From Nocardioides deserti (lineage in GTDB: Bacteria > Actinomycetota > Actinomycetes > Propionibacteriales > Nocardioidaceae), in the NCBI RefSeq assembly GCF_014266025.1, contig NZ_JACMYC010000004.1, forward strand, positions 62,001 to 126,000: a stretch of DNA of 64,000 nucleotides, read 5' to 3'. Under the pieces are notes generated by a model that made no database searches, was not told the origin of the DNA, and saw nothing but the letters and a program-made list of their open reading frames with translations. Within the stretch, counting starts at the first letter, position 1. Every line of letters begins with the position of its first letter. Positions 43,934 through 53,220 of the stretch are shown piece after piece. Made by a program: the position numbers and the translations under genes.

Positions 43934-45418
43934 CTAGGCCATCGCGCGCACGGCGTCCCACGGCGCGGCCTGCTCGAGCTGACGGGCGAGCCGCAGCAGC
44001 AGGGCGTCGTCGCCGAGCCGGCCGACCAGCTGGGCGCCGATCGGCAGGCCGTCGGCGGTCCGGTGCAGCGGCACGCTCATCGCCGGGCGGCCGGTGAGGT
44101 TGGCCAGCTGGGTGTAGGGCACCCAGCCGAGGTTCTGGTCGATCATCTGCTGGACGATCGGCGTGAACCGCAGCAGCCCGCCGCCCCGCGCGGTCAGCAG
44201 CGCCTTCTGCAGGAGCGCCACCGGCGCCGGCAGGTCGAACGCGCCGATCCGCGGCGGGGGAGTGGCGGTGGTGGGGGTGAGCAGCAGGTCGTGCTCGGCG
44301 TGGAACGCCGCCAGGCGGCGTACGTGCTCGTGGCGGCCCTCGACGGCGCGGATGAAGTCGGTGGCGGTCGTGGCCCGGCCGAGCGCGGCCATCACGCGGG
44401 TGTCGGGCTCGAAGGCGTCCTCGCCGGCGCCGGTGAGCCGGCGGGCCTCGTCGACCGAGACCGCGCAGTGGGCGAACCACGTGGTGAGGAAGTCCTGGGC
44501 GAGCTTCGCGTCGTCGACCGGCATCGGCACCTCGGCGACCTCGTGGCCCAGGTCGCCGAGCAGGTCGGCGGCGCGCTGCACCGCGGCGCGCGACTCCGGG
44601 TGCGGGTCGGGGTTGATCGAGCTGCGCCAGGCCATGCCGATGCGCAGCCGCCCCGGCGCCTCGTCGAGGCCGGCGGCGAAACCGTCGGCGGGCAGCCCGC
44701 CCGGGAGGTACGGCGAGACGTCGCTCGGGCCGGCGAGCACGTCGAGCATCGCGGCGGTGTCGCGCACGCTGCGGGAGACGACGCCGTCGACGCCGGTGCC
44801 GCCCAGTGACTCGCCGCGGGCCGGGCCGGAGGGGAGCAGTCCGCGGCTGGCCTTGAGGCCGAAGAGGCCGCACGCGGAGGCGGGGATGCGGATCGACCCG
44901 CCGCCGTCGCTGGCGGCCGCGCACGGCACGATCCCGGCGGCCACCGCCGCCGCGCTGCCGCCCGACGAGCCGCCCGGCGTGTGGTCGGTGCCCCACGGGT
45001 TGCGGGTGGGGCCGAAGGCGTGCGGCTCGGTGATGCCCTTGGCGCCGAACTCGGGGCTGTTGGTCTTGCCGAAGACCACGAGGCCGGCGTCGAGCCAGCG
45101 CTGCACGACCGTGGCCGTCTCGGCGGCCGGGTGTTCCTTCAGCGCGCGGCTGCCCCCGCTCGTCGGCAGGCCGGCGACGTCCTGGCCGAGGTCCTTGAGC
45201 AGGAACGGCACGCCCGCGAACGGCCGGCCGCCCTCGGGCTCGGGGCCGGTCGGCGCGGGCAGCGCGCCCGGGTCGACGTCGCGGACGATCGCGTTGAGCC
45301 GGGGGTTCACCTCCGCCGCACGGGCGCGGGCCGCGGCCAGCAGCTCCTCGGGGGTGACGTCTCCGGAGCGCACCAGGGCGGCCAGCCCGGTGGCGTCGTG
45401 GTCGCGGTAGCTCTGCAC
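43934..45418 (-). CDS. Amidase signature-family amidase
   Basis: A 494-residue amidohydrolase with the Ser-cisSer-Lys triad of the amidase signature family: lysine in VPFLLKDLGQ, the Gly/Ser-rich segment TPGGSSGGSAAAVAAGIVP, and the nucleophile segment ASDGGGSIRIPASACGLFGLK. It hydrolyses an amide of unknown identity; GatA is possible in principle, but gatB/gatC are not adjacent, so a catabolic or aryl-amide amidase is likelier. GTG 45418 is chosen because TAGTGT lies seven bases upstream on the minus strand. Confidence 0.9.
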   Translation of the reverse strand: MQSYRDHDATGLAALVRSGDVTPEELLAAARARAAEVNPRLNAIVRDVDPGALPAPTGPEPEGGRPFAGVPFLLKDLGQDVAGLPTSGGSRALKEHPAAETATVVQRWLDAGLVVFGKTNSPEFGAKGITEPHAFGPTRNPWGTDHTPGGSSGGSAAAVAAGIVPCAAASDGGGSIRIPASACGLFGLKASRGLLPSGPARGESLGGTGVDGVVSRSVRDTAAMLDVLAGPSDVSPYLPGGLPADGFAAGLDEAPGRLRIGMAWRSSINPDPHPESRAAVQRAADLLGDLGHEVAEVPMPVDDAKLAQDFLTTWFAHCAVSVDEARRLTGAGEDAFEPDTRVMAALGRATTATDFIRAVEGRHEHVRRLAAFHAEHDLLLTPTTATPPPRIGAFDLPAPVALLQKALLTARGGGLLRFTPIVQQMIDQNLGWVPYTQLANLTGRPAMSVPLHRTADGLPIGAQLVGRLGDDALLLRLARQLEQAAPWDAVRAMA

Positions 45419-45425
45419 GCGCCGA

Positions 45426-45431
45426 ACACTA
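45426..45431 (-). promoter_or_regulatory. Probable -10 element of the amidase gene
   Basis: TAGTGT on the minus strand, seven bases before the GTG at 45418. It is back-to-back with the eno promoter. Confidence 0.55.
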
Positions 45432-45455
45432 GCCAGGCGTCCCGGCCGCATCCCC

Positions 45456-46787
<1,332 letters not shown>

Positions 46788-46795
46788 TCGTCGGG

Positions 46796-46801
46796 CAGGC
46801 T
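46796..46801 (+). promoter_or_regulatory. Possible -10 element of the FtsB-like gene
   Basis: CAGGCT lies seven bases before the ATG at 46809, so this division gene may also be transcribed apart from eno. Confidence 0.4.
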
Positions 46802-46808
46802 TGGCCCC

Positions 46809-47381
46809 ATGGCCGACGACCGACGCGACCCCCGCGGGGCACGACGCCCGCGGGGGCGCACCGGACCGGGTCGCGCGACGCCGGGCTCCGGCCGCGCGGC
46901 ACGTCTCGCGGCCGGCCGGCCCGCCGGCGTACCGCCCCGGCGGCCGCGGCTGACCGGTCGCGCCGCCGTGCTGGTGCTCGTGCTGGCGGTGCTCGCGGTG
47001 TCGTACGCCTCCTCGATGCGCGCCTTCCTGCACCAGCGCTCGGAGATCGCCGAGCTCAAGGCGCAGATCGCCGAGCGCCGGGCGGCGATCGACGACCTGG
47101 AGCGGGAGAAGAAGCGGTGGCAGGACCCCGCCTTCGTGCAGGCCCAGGCGCGGGCGCGGCTGGGGTACGTCATGCAGGGCGAGACGCCGTTCGTCGTGCT
47201 GCGCGACGGCGAGCCGCTCACCACCGGCGCCCGGCTGAGCGACCCCGACGACCTGCCGCAGAAGGCACCGCAGGCATGGTGGGTCGACGCGTGGGAGTCG
47301 GTCGAGCTGGCCGGCCACCCGCCCAAGGACGAACCGCCGCCGGCGAGCGAGATCGACGGCACCACCGAGCAGGACGACTGA
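46809..47381 (+). CDS. FtsB/DivIC-family septum formation protein
   Basis: A 190-residue single-pass membrane protein. A 50-residue Arg/Pro-rich cytoplasmic N-terminus precedes one helix (about residues 54-70, AVLVLVLAVLAVSYASS) and a coiled coil (SEIAELKAQIAERRAAIDDLEREKKRW). The family-typical DPAFVQAQARARLGYVMQGETPFVVL follows, then an acidic tail. It should join the FtsL/FtsQ division subcomplex at midcell. The position after eno matches Rv1024 of M. tuberculosis. Confidence 0.92.
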   Translation: MADDRRDPRGARRPRGRTGPGRATPGSGRAARLAAGRPAGVPPRRPRLTGRAAVLVLVLAVLAVSYASSMRAFLHQRSEIAELKAQIAERRAAIDDLEREKKRWQDPAFVQAQARARLGYVMQGETPFVVLRDGEPLTTGARLSDPDDLPQKAPQAWWVDAWESVELAGHPPKDEPPPASEIDGTTEQDD

Positions 47382-47403
47382 GCAGGACGACCGAGGAGCG
47401 CCA

Positions 47404-47913
47404 GTGATCGAGCCCCGCGACGAGGCGGCCATCGCCTCGCAGCTGGGACGTGAGCCGCGCGGCATCCACGAGGTCGGGCACCGCTGCCCCTGCGGCAACC
47501 CCGACGTCGTGACCACCGAGCCGCGGCTGCCGAACGGGACCCCGTTCCCGACGACGTTCTACCTGACCTGCCCGCGCGCCGCGTCCCGCATCGGCACCCT
47601 CGAGGGCTCCGGCCTGATGAAGGAGATGCAGGACCGCCTGGCGACCGACCCCGAGCTGGCGCAGCATTACGCCGCCGCGCACGAGCGCTACCTCGAGGCG
47701 CGCGACGCCATCGGCCGCGAGGCGGGGCTCGACGTGCCCGAGATCGCGGGCATCTCCGCCGGCGGCATGCCCGACCGGGTCAAGTGCCTGCACGTCCTCG
47801 CCGGCCAGTCGTTGGCCCAGGGCCGCGGCGTCAACCCGCTCGGCGACGAGGTGCTCGACGCCCTCGGCGAGTGGTGGTCCTCGGGCCCGTGCGTGGAGCC
47901 GGCAGATGACTGA
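47404..47913 (+). CDS. DUF501 family protein
   Basis: A 169-residue conserved actinobacterial protein of unknown function. Typical features are a C-x-C near residue 29 in HRCPCGNPDVV, PTTFYLTCPRAASRIGTLEGSG, and the C-terminal GMPDRVKCLHVLAGQSLAQG with VNPLGDEVLD. The cysteine and histidine positions suggest a metal site. GAGGAG lies five bases before the GTG. It overlaps ppx by eight bases, the conserved DUF501-ppx pairing (Rv1025-Rv1026). Confidence 0.92.
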   Translation: MIEPRDEAAIASQLGREPRGIHEVGHRCPCGNPDVVTTEPRLPNGTPFPTTFYLTCPRAASRIGTLEGSGLMKEMQDRLATDPELAQHYAAAHERYLEARDAIGREAGLDVPEIAGISAGGMPDRVKCLHVLAGQSLAQGRGVNPLGDEVLDALGEWWSSGPCVEPADD

Positions 47914-48817
47914 TGGGCCGGTCGCCGCCATCGACTGCGGCACCAACTCCATCCGCCTGCTGGTCTGCGAGACGCCGGCCGAGCCGCTGGTGCGCGAGAT
48001 GCGCGTCGTGCGGCTGGGGGAGGGCATCGACGCGACCGGCCGGATGTCGGAGGCTGCGCTCGAGCGGACCTTCGCCGCGCTCGACGACTACGCGGCGCTG
48101 ATCCGCGAGCACGGCGCCACCCGGGTCCGGCTGTGCGCGACGTCGGCGACCCGGGACGCGACGAACGCCGAGGTGTTCACCGCCGGCGTCCGGGAGCGGA
48201 TCGGCGTGGACCCTGACGTGGTGACCGGCGCCGAGGAGGCCGCGCTGTCCTTCGCCGGCGCGGCGCGCGGGCTGCGCGAGCAGCCGGAGTGGCCGGTGCT
48301 CGTCGTCGACCTCGGCGGTGGCTCGACCGAGCTCGTCCTCGGCGGCCCGGACGGCGTCACCGCCGGCCACTCGATGGACGTCGGCTCCGTCCGCCTCCAC
48401 GAGCGCCACCTGCACTCCGACCCGCCGACCGCGGCCGAGGTCGAGGCGTGCCTGCGCGACGTCGACGCCCACCTCGCCGCGTGCCCGGTCGACCCGGCGG
48501 ACGCCGCGACGGTCGTCGGTGTCGCGGGGACGATCACCACCGTCGCCGCCGCGGCGCTCGACCTCACGGCGTACGACGCCGGCTCGATCGACCAGCAGGT
48601 GCTCCCCGTCGCGGAGGTGCACGCCACGATCGACCGCCTCGTCGCGATGACCGTCGCGGAGCGCCGCGCCCTGCCGTACATGCACCCCGGCCGGGCCGAC
48701 GTCATCGGCGCCGGCGCGCTCATCCTGCGCCGGGTGCTGGAGCGGGCCGGCGTCGACCGGCTGGTCGTCTCCGAGTCCGACATCCTCGACGGGATCGCCT
48801 GGTCGCTGCTCGACTGA
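47906..48817 (+). CDS. ppx: Exopolyphosphatase, Ppx/GppA family
   Basis: A 303-residue enzyme of the actin/Hsp70 ATPase fold, removing terminal phosphate from polyphosphate or (p)ppGpp. Phosphate-1 loop AAIDCGTNSIRLLV, phosphate-2 loop VLVVDLGGGSTELVLG, and GTITTVAAAAL and ADVIGAGALILR in the second domain. Short form without the C-terminal HD domain, as in M. tuberculosis Ppx2 (Rv1026) and Ppx1. Translationally coupled to DUF501. Confidence 0.94.
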   Translation: MTDGPVAAIDCGTNSIRLLVCETPAEPLVREMRVVRLGEGIDATGRMSEAALERTFAALDDYAALIREHGATRVRLCATSATRDATNAEVFTAGVRERIGVDPDVVTGAEEAALSFAGAARGLREQPEWPVLVVDLGGGSTELVLGGPDGVTAGHSMDVGSVRLHERHLHSDPPTAAEVEACLRDVDAHLAACPVDPADAATVVGVAGTITTVAAAALDLTAYDAGSIDQQVLPVAEVHATIDRLVAMTVAERRALPYMHPGRADVIGAGALILRRVLERAGVDRLVVSESDILDGIAWSLLD

Positions 48818-48905
48818 GCCGGCCGGGGTCCTCCGGTCCGGGCGCGACAGGAGCCACTCCACGGCCTTCTCCGCCGCTCTTCGGCTGTTGCGATGGCCGC
48901 GAAGC

Positions 48906-48937
48906 GTCAGCATCCCAAGTGAACTTGGGATGCTGAC
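48906..48937. repeat. Perfect 15-bp inverted repeat, 2-bp centre
   Basis: The arm GTCAGCATCCCAAGT (48906-48920) is perfectly inverted at 48923-48937, separated by GA. It sits in the 223-bp gap after ppx, 88 bp beyond its stop and 103 bp before the next gene. It could be an operator or the terminator of the eno-ppx unit, though the tiny centre is unusual for a terminator. Nothing else was seen in the gap. Confidence 0.8.
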
Positions 48938-49040
48938 CACCCCTCCGCCACCGTTTCGCCGACCCCCCGACCGGCAACCGGAGCAGGCACGGGCCGCCGA
49001 CGACCTCGGTGGCCAGCCCGCAACTCCCAAGGAGCATCCC

Positions 49041-49295
49041 GTGAAGAAGCTCATCCTCCTCGCCGGTATCGGCATCGGTTACGTCCTCGGCTCGGCGGCC
49101 GGCCGCGAGCGCTTCGAGCAGATCCGCGCCGGCGCCAAGAAGGTCGCGGAGAACCCCACCGTGCAGTCCGCCGCCGCGAAGGCGACCGAGCAGGCCACCG
49201 CCGCGGCCGAGCAGGCCAAGGACAAGGCGACCGAGGCCGCCTCGAACGTCGCCGACAAGGCCCGGCGCGAGGCGTCGATCCAGCCGGCGCCCTGA
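49041..49295 (+). CDS. YtxH-like small protein
   Basis: An 84-residue protein starting [29 protein letters not shown], a hydrophobic glycine-rich N-terminal helix typical of YtxH/DUF883-like stress proteins. An Ala/Lys/Glu-rich amphipathic helix follows (residues 35-75) with an apparent 11-residue periodicity. It is probably attached to the membrane and made under stress. AAGGAG six bases before the GTG confirms the start. It precedes the UDG gene by seven bases. Confidence 0.78.
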   Translation: MKKLILLAGIGIGYVLGSAAGRERFEQIRAGAKKVAENPTVQSAAAKATEQATAAAEQAKDKATEAASNVADKARREASIQPAP

Positions 49296-49302
49296 TCATC
49301 GA

Positions 49303-50169
49303 TTGAGCACCGACCCCGGCGGGCTGCTGCCGCACCCGGCGACGGGCGAGCTGTTCCCCTCGCCGGTGCCGCCCGGCACCGGCTGGCCGGGGGACCCGGC
49401 CGACGCGACGACACCGGTGGCCGCGTCCCCGGCCGCGGTCCGACGCCTCGCGCGCGACGCCGGCCTCCACGACGTGGAGGCCGGCGTCAGCGTGTGCCGG
49501 GCCTGCCCGCGGCTGGTGCGCTGGCGCGAGGACGTCGCGCACGCCAAGCGCGCGTCGTTCGCGGGCGAGCCCTACTGGGGCCGGCCGATCCCCGGCTTCG
49601 GCGCCGAGCACCCGACGATCCTGGTCGTCGGCCTCGCCCCGGCCGCCAACGGCGCCAACCGCACCGGGCGGGTCTTCACCGGCGACCGCTCCGGCGACTG
49701 GCTCTTCGCGAGCCTCCACCGGGTCGGGCTCGCCACCCAGCCGACGAGCGTCCACGCCGACGACGGCCTCGAGCTGGTCGACACCCGGCTGGTCGCCACC
49801 GTCCGGTGCGCGCCGCCGCTGAACAAGCCCACGCCGGAGGAGCGCGACACCTGCGCCCCGTGGCTGGACCGCGAGGTCGCGCTCGTCGCGGACTCGGTTC
49901 GCGTCGTGGTGGCCCTCGGCTCGTTCGGCTGGGACGCCGCGCTGCGCACCTACCGCCGCGCGGGGCACGTCGTACCCGTCCCCAAGCCGCGGTTCGGCCA
50001 CGGCGCCGAGGCGCACCTCGCTCGACCGGGCGGGGCGCACGAGGACGGCGTCACGCTGCTCGGCTGCTACCACCCCAGCCAGCAGAACACCTTCACCGGC
50101 AAGCTCACCGAGCCCATGCTGGATCGGGTGCTCGGCCGCGCGGCGGCCCTTGCGAGAATGCCCGGGTGA
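49303..50169 (+). CDS. Family 5 uracil-DNA glycosylase (UdgB)
   Basis: A 288-residue DNA repair enzyme that excises uracil and related deaminated bases. The [4Fe-4S] cluster ligands start with [13 protein letters not shown] (C-x2-C) and continue in the [17 protein letters not shown] region. Motif A is [21 protein letters not shown] and motif B is CYHPSQQN, with the conserved HPS. The alanine-type motif A rather than the aspartate of family 4 assigns it to family 5. The start appears to be TTG 49303; no good ribosome-binding site was seen. The stop overlaps the next gene as GTGA. Confidence 0.92.
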   Translation: MSTDPGGLLPHPATGELFPSPVPPGTGWPGDPADATTPVAASPAAVRRLARDAGLHDVEAGVSVCRACPRLVRWREDVAHAKRASFAGEPYWGRPIPGFGAEHPTILVVGLAPAANGANRTGRVFTGDRSGDWLFASLHRVGLATQPTSVHADDGLELVDTRLVATVRCAPPLNKPTPEERDTCAPWLDREVALVADSVRVVVALGSFGWDAALRTYRRAGHVVPVPKPRFGHGAEAHLARPGGAHEDGVTLLGCYHPSQQNTFTGKLTEPMLDRVLGRAAALARMPG

Positions 50170-50696
50170 GCAGCCCCGCACCCCTCCACGCCGTCACCGT
50201 CCTGGGCCACGACCGCCCGGGCATCATCGCCGAGACCACCGGTCGCCTCGCCGACCTCGGGCTCAACCTCGAGGACTCGACGATGACCCTGCTGCGGGGT
50301 CACTTCGCGATGATGCTGCTGTGCGCCGGTGACGCCGAGGCGTCCGCGATCGAGGCGGCCCTCCAGCCGCTCACCGCCGACGGCACGCTCACGGTGACCG
50401 TGCGCGACGTGCCGCAGGAGGACGCCGCAGCGCCCGCCGGTACGTCGTGGGTGCTGACCGTCCACGGCGGCGACCGCCCCGGCATCGTGTCCTCGGTCGT
50501 CGCGCGCGTCGCCGAGGTCGGCGGCAACATCACCGACCTCACCACCCGCCTGGCCGGCGACCTCTACCTCCTCGTCGCCGAGATCGACCTGCCCGGGGGT
50601 GCCGACGTGCCGGCCCTCGAGGCCGCCGTCACCGCCGCTGCGAGCGACCTCGGTGTCGGTGCGACGCTGCGCGCCGTGGAGGCCGACGACCTGTGA
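50166..50696 (+). CDS. Double ACT-domain protein (GcvR-like)
   Basis: A 176-residue protein made of two ACT domains (about 5-80 and 95-170). Each opens with an ACT signature: [23 protein letters not shown] and [25 protein letters not shown]. There is no DNA-binding or catalytic domain, like GcvR, the accessory regulator of glycine cleavage, so it probably senses glycine or another amino acid by protein-protein contact. The GTG start overlaps the UDG stop and its stop overlaps the def start, so the three form an operon. Confidence 0.9.
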   Translation: MSSPAPLHAVTVLGHDRPGIIAETTGRLADLGLNLEDSTMTLLRGHFAMMLLCAGDAEASAIEAALQPLTADGTLTVTVRDVPQEDAAAPAGTSWVLTVHGGDRPGIVSSVVARVAEVGGNITDLTTRLAGDLYLLVAEIDLPGGADVPALEAAVTAAASDLGVGATLRAVEADDL

Positions 50697-51265
50697 GCAC
50701 CACCTCCACCGCCGTCAACGAGGTCGTCCTCGGCTGGTCGGAGCGGGACCTCGGCGTCGAGGGCCGCGTGCTCGACGTCGTCCGCGCGCCCGACCCGGTG
50801 CTGTCGACCCGCGGCGCCGACGTCGACCCGACCGACCCCGCAACCGTGCAGCTGGCCGCCGACCTCGTCGCCACCATGCGGGTCAGCCCCGGCTGCGTGG
50901 GCCTGGCCGCCAACCAGGTCGGCGTCTCGGCCCGGGTGTTCTGCGTCGACGTCTCCGAGCACCCCAAGACCCGCGGCCACCACGGCACCTACGTGCTGTG
51001 CAACGCCGAGGTCGTCGAGTCCAGCCGCAACGAGAAGGCCCGCGAGGGCTGCATGAGCGTCCCCGACCTCACCGGCGACGTGAAGCGCGCCTCCCGCGTC
51101 GTCGTCCGCGGCCAGCTCCCCGGCACCGGCGAGGAGGTCACCCTCCACGCCAGCGCCTTCGAGGCGCGCGCCCTGCAGCACGAGATCGACCACACCGACG
51201 GGTTCCTGTTCCTCGACCGGGTCGCCGGGGCGCACGCGATCCACCCGCGCAAGACTTACCTCTGA
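50693..51265 (+). CDS. def: Peptide deformylase
   Basis: A 190-residue metalloenzyme removing the formyl group from new proteins. The three motifs are present: GLAANQVG (motif 1, with Ala replacing a Gly of GxGxAAxQ), EGCMSVP (motif 2, metal-binding Cys) and QHEIDHTDG (motif 3, HExxH). The N-terminal 25 residues are an extension. It is the last gene of the operon with UDG and the ACT protein. The tRNA-like gene begins 18 bp after its stop. Confidence 0.95.
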   Translation: MSTTSTAVNEVVLGWSERDLGVEGRVLDVVRAPDPVLSTRGADVDPTDPATVQLAADLVATMRVSPGCVGLAANQVGVSARVFCVDVSEHPKTRGHHGTYVLCNAEVVESSRNEKAREGCMSVPDLTGDVKRASRVVVRGQLPGTGEEVTLHASAFEARALQHEIDHTDGFLFLDRVAGAHAIHPRKTYL

Positions 51266-51283
51266 GCACACCTGCGCGACGCG

Positions 51284-51357
51284 GCCCCCGTGTCCCAACT
51301 GGCAGAGGAAGCCGCCTTAAAAGCGGCGAGGTGCGGGTTCGAGTCCCGCCGGGGGCA
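51284..51357 (+). tRNA. tRNA-like gene, anticodon TAA (Leu), short variable loop
   Basis: Acceptor stem GCCCCCG/CGGGGGC, anticodon stem GCCGC/GCGGC around loop CTTAAAA (51316-51322) giving anticodon TAA, variable loop GAGGT (5 bases), T arm GCGGG-TTCGAGT-CCCGC, discriminator A. The D arm has only three clear pairs (TCC/GGA) with loop CAACTGGCAGA. A UAA anticodon means leucine, but bacterial tRNA-Leu, including bldA-type, normally has a long variable arm, which is missing here. CCA is not encoded. The cloverleaf is otherwise sound, so the gene looks functional but of uncertain amino-acid identity. Confidence 0.82.
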
Positions 51358-51383
51358 CCCGTCCGGTGCGGATCGTCGGCGGG

Positions 51384-51414
51384 TTGACTTCAGGTCGACC
51401 TGAAGCGGCACGCT
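51384..51414 (+). promoter_or_regulatory. MerR-type promoter with 18-bp operator
   Basis: TTGACT (-35, 51384-51389) and CACGCT (-10, 51409-51414) are separated by 19 bp, the over-long spacing used by MerR-family activators. The perfect palindrome CTTCAGGTCGACCTGAAG (51388-51405) fills the spacer, as at SoxR/MerR promoters. The -10 lies seven bases before the methyltransferase ATG. No MerR-family gene is in the window. Confidence 0.75.
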
Positions 51415-51421
51415 GGTCGGC

Positions 51422-52129
51422 ATGAGCGAGCGCGAGCACACCCACGACCACGACCACTCCCAGGACGAACGGCTGCAGGACCAGGTCGCGCGGCAGGCCG
51501 CGGCCGTCGCCGACGGCACCATGTGGACCGCCGGCTTCTGGGACGAGCGGTACGCCGGCACCGGCGCGGTCTGGTCGGGCAACCCCAACCAGCGGCTCGT
51601 CGAGCAGGTCGCCGGCCTCGCTCCCGGCACGGCGCTCGACGTCGGCTGCGGCGAGGGCGCCGACGCCGTCTGGCTGGCGCGGCAGGGCTGGCGCACCACC
51701 GGGGTCGACGTCTCGCAGGTCGCGCTGGACCGCGCGGCCGGCCACGCCGCGGCGGCCGGCGTCGAGGTCGAGTGGCGACGCGTGGACGTCGTCGCCGGCG
51801 AGCCGTTCCCGGCGACGTACGACCTGGTCAGTGCGCACTTCCTGCACCCGCCCGCCGACCTGCTCGGCGACGTCGTACGCCGTCTGGGCGACGCAGTCGC
51901 ACCCGGCGGCACCCTGCTCCACGTCGCCCACGACCCGCGTGACTCCCACGCCCTGCACCGCGACCCCGAGCTCACCCGGCTGATGCCGACGCTCGAGCAG
52001 GTCGTGGGCCTGCTCGACCCGGCCACCTGGGACCTCCAGGTCGCCGAGGTGCAGGCACGCACGCAGCTCCACCAGGGCGAGGAGCGGCTGCTGCACGACA
52101 CCGTGGTGCGCGCGGTGAAGGTTTCCTGA
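51422..52129 (+). CDS. Class I SAM-dependent methyltransferase
   Basis: A 235-residue methyltransferase. The N-terminus is His/Asp-rich (HTHDHDHSQD), possibly metal-binding. The SAM site is ALDVGCGEGADAVWLARQG (motif I), followed by VDVSQVALDRA and DLVSAHFLHPP. The 'MWTAGFWDERYAGTGAVWSGNPN' start is seen in enzymes acting on small toxic compounds such as tellurite or thiopurine. The MerR-type promoter fits induction by a metal, oxidant or drug. It starts at the probable transcription start, so the mRNA is leaderless. Confidence 0.87.
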   Translation: MSEREHTHDHDHSQDERLQDQVARQAAAVADGTMWTAGFWDERYAGTGAVWSGNPNQRLVEQVAGLAPGTALDVGCGEGADAVWLARQGWRTTGVDVSQVALDRAAGHAAAAGVEVEWRRVDVVAGEPFPATYDLVSAHFLHPPADLLGDVVRRLGDAVAPGGTLLHVAHDPRDSHALHRDPELTRLMPTLEQVVGLLDPATWDLQVAEVQARTQLHQGEERLLHDTVVRAVKVS

Positions 52130-52169
52130 GAAACCGCCGGCGGCGGGAACGCCTGGCCGCCGCCCGGCG

Positions 52170-52196
52170 TTGTCCCAGCACAGGCCCCACTAGGGT
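52170..52196 (+). promoter_or_regulatory. Probable promoter of the Bax-inhibitor-1 family gene
   Basis: TTGTCC (52170-52175) and TAGGGT (52191-52196), 15 bp apart, with a short leader and AAGGAGAG before the ATG. Confidence 0.45.
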
Positions 52197-52231
52197 GGGC
52201 CCACCAGATCCACGGCCTCCAAGGAGAGACC

Positions 52232-53101
52232 ATGCAGAGCAACAACCCGGTGTTCCGTCGCTCGGAGGAGTTCAACCGCGGCGGCGCGAACGCCTACGGC
52301 AACCAGACGTACGCCGGGAACGGAGCCACCTACCCCGGCTACGGCACCGACCCGTCCGCGTGGGGCACCGGCACGCCCGGCGCGCCCACCACCCCGCAGG
52401 CCACCGGCGGCCCGATGACGATCGACTCGGTCGTCCAGAAGACCGCGCTGACCCTCGGCACCGTCATCGTCGCGGCGTTCGCGACCTGGGTGCTCACCCC
52501 GGACATCAGCGGCACCGTGTCCCAGGAGGCCATGGCGACGCTGACCGGTGCGGTCATGATCGGTGCCCTCGGCGCCTTCGTGCTGTCGATGGTCAACTCG
52601 TTCAAGCGCGTGATCAGCCCGGCCCTGGTGCTGGCGTTCGCGGTGCTCGAGGGCGTCGCGCTCGGCGGTCTCAGCAAGCTGTTCGACGCGCAGTTCGGCG
52701 GCGGCATCGTCACCCAGGCCGTCATCGGCACCTTCGCGGCGTTCGCGGGCACGCTCGCGGCGTACAAGTTCTTCAACATCCAGGTCGGCCAGAAGTTCCG
52801 CACGTTCGTCGTCGCGGCCGTCTTCGGCATGATCGCGCTGAGCCTGATGGAGATCGTGCTCGGCATGTTCGGCAACGCCATCGGCCTCCACGGCTTCGGC
52901 GCCATGGGCCTGCTGTTCTCGGTCGCCGGCCTCGTGCTCGGTGTCTTCATGCTGATCCTCGACTTCGACTTCGTCGAGCAGGGCGTCGCCAACGCGATCC
53001 CCGAGCGCGAGTCGTGGCGAGCGGCCTTCGCGATGACCGTGAGCCTGGTCTGGATCTACACCAACCTGCTGCGCCTGCTGGCGATCTTCAGCCAGGACTG
53101 A
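52232..53101 (+). CDS. Bax inhibitor-1/YccA family membrane protein
   Basis: A 289-residue protein. The first 70 residues are Gly/Asn/Tyr/Pro-rich and soluble. Seven hydrophobic helices follow, with the family end VEQGVANAIPERESWRAAFAMTVSLVWIYTNLLRLL and the acidic DFDFVE segment that forms the pH-sensing, calcium-leak pore in BI-1 homologues. It is an inner membrane protein of the actinobacterial Bax1-I type with unknown physiological role. A strong terminator-like hairpin lies 54 bp after its stop. Confidence 0.93.
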   Translation: MQSNNPVFRRSEEFNRGGANAYGNQTYAGNGATYPGYGTDPSAWGTGTPGAPTTPQATGGPMTIDSVVQKTALTLGTVIVAAFATWVLTPDISGTVSQEAMATLTGAVMIGALGAFVLSMVNSFKRVISPALVLAFAVLEGVALGGLSKLFDAQFGGGIVTQAVIGTFAAFAGTLAAYKFFNIQVGQKFRTFVVAAVFGMIALSLMEIVLGMFGNAIGLHGFGAMGLLFSVAGLVLGVFMLILDFDFVEQGVANAIPERESWRAAFAMTVSLVWIYTNLLRLLAIFSQD

Positions 53102-53154
53102 TACGGCCCGCAGCACCACGGGTTCCGACCCCCCGCAACGGTCGGCGCCACAAG

Positions 53155-53192
53155 CGGACGGCCCCGGACCTTCTTCGGTCCGGGGCCGTCCG
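53155..53192 (+). terminator. Strong terminator hairpin
   Basis: Perfect 16-bp stem: CGGACGGCCCCGGACC (53155-53170) pairs with 53177-53192 around the loop TTCTTC. There is no T tract. It lies between the Bax-inhibitor-like gene and the composite repeat. Confidence 0.85.
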
Positions 53193-53220
53193 TGCGTCTC
53201 GAGGCGTGCGTCTGCCCGCA

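Noticed and set aside
43934..45418. Amidase as GatA of the tRNA amidotransferase
   Set aside because: No gatB or gatC is adjacent, and it stands alone with its own promoter.
51384..51414. LexA or Fur box at the palindrome
   Set aside because: Sequence and 19-bp promoter spacing fit a MerR-type operator; it lacks the LexA GAAC...GTTC and Fur patterns.
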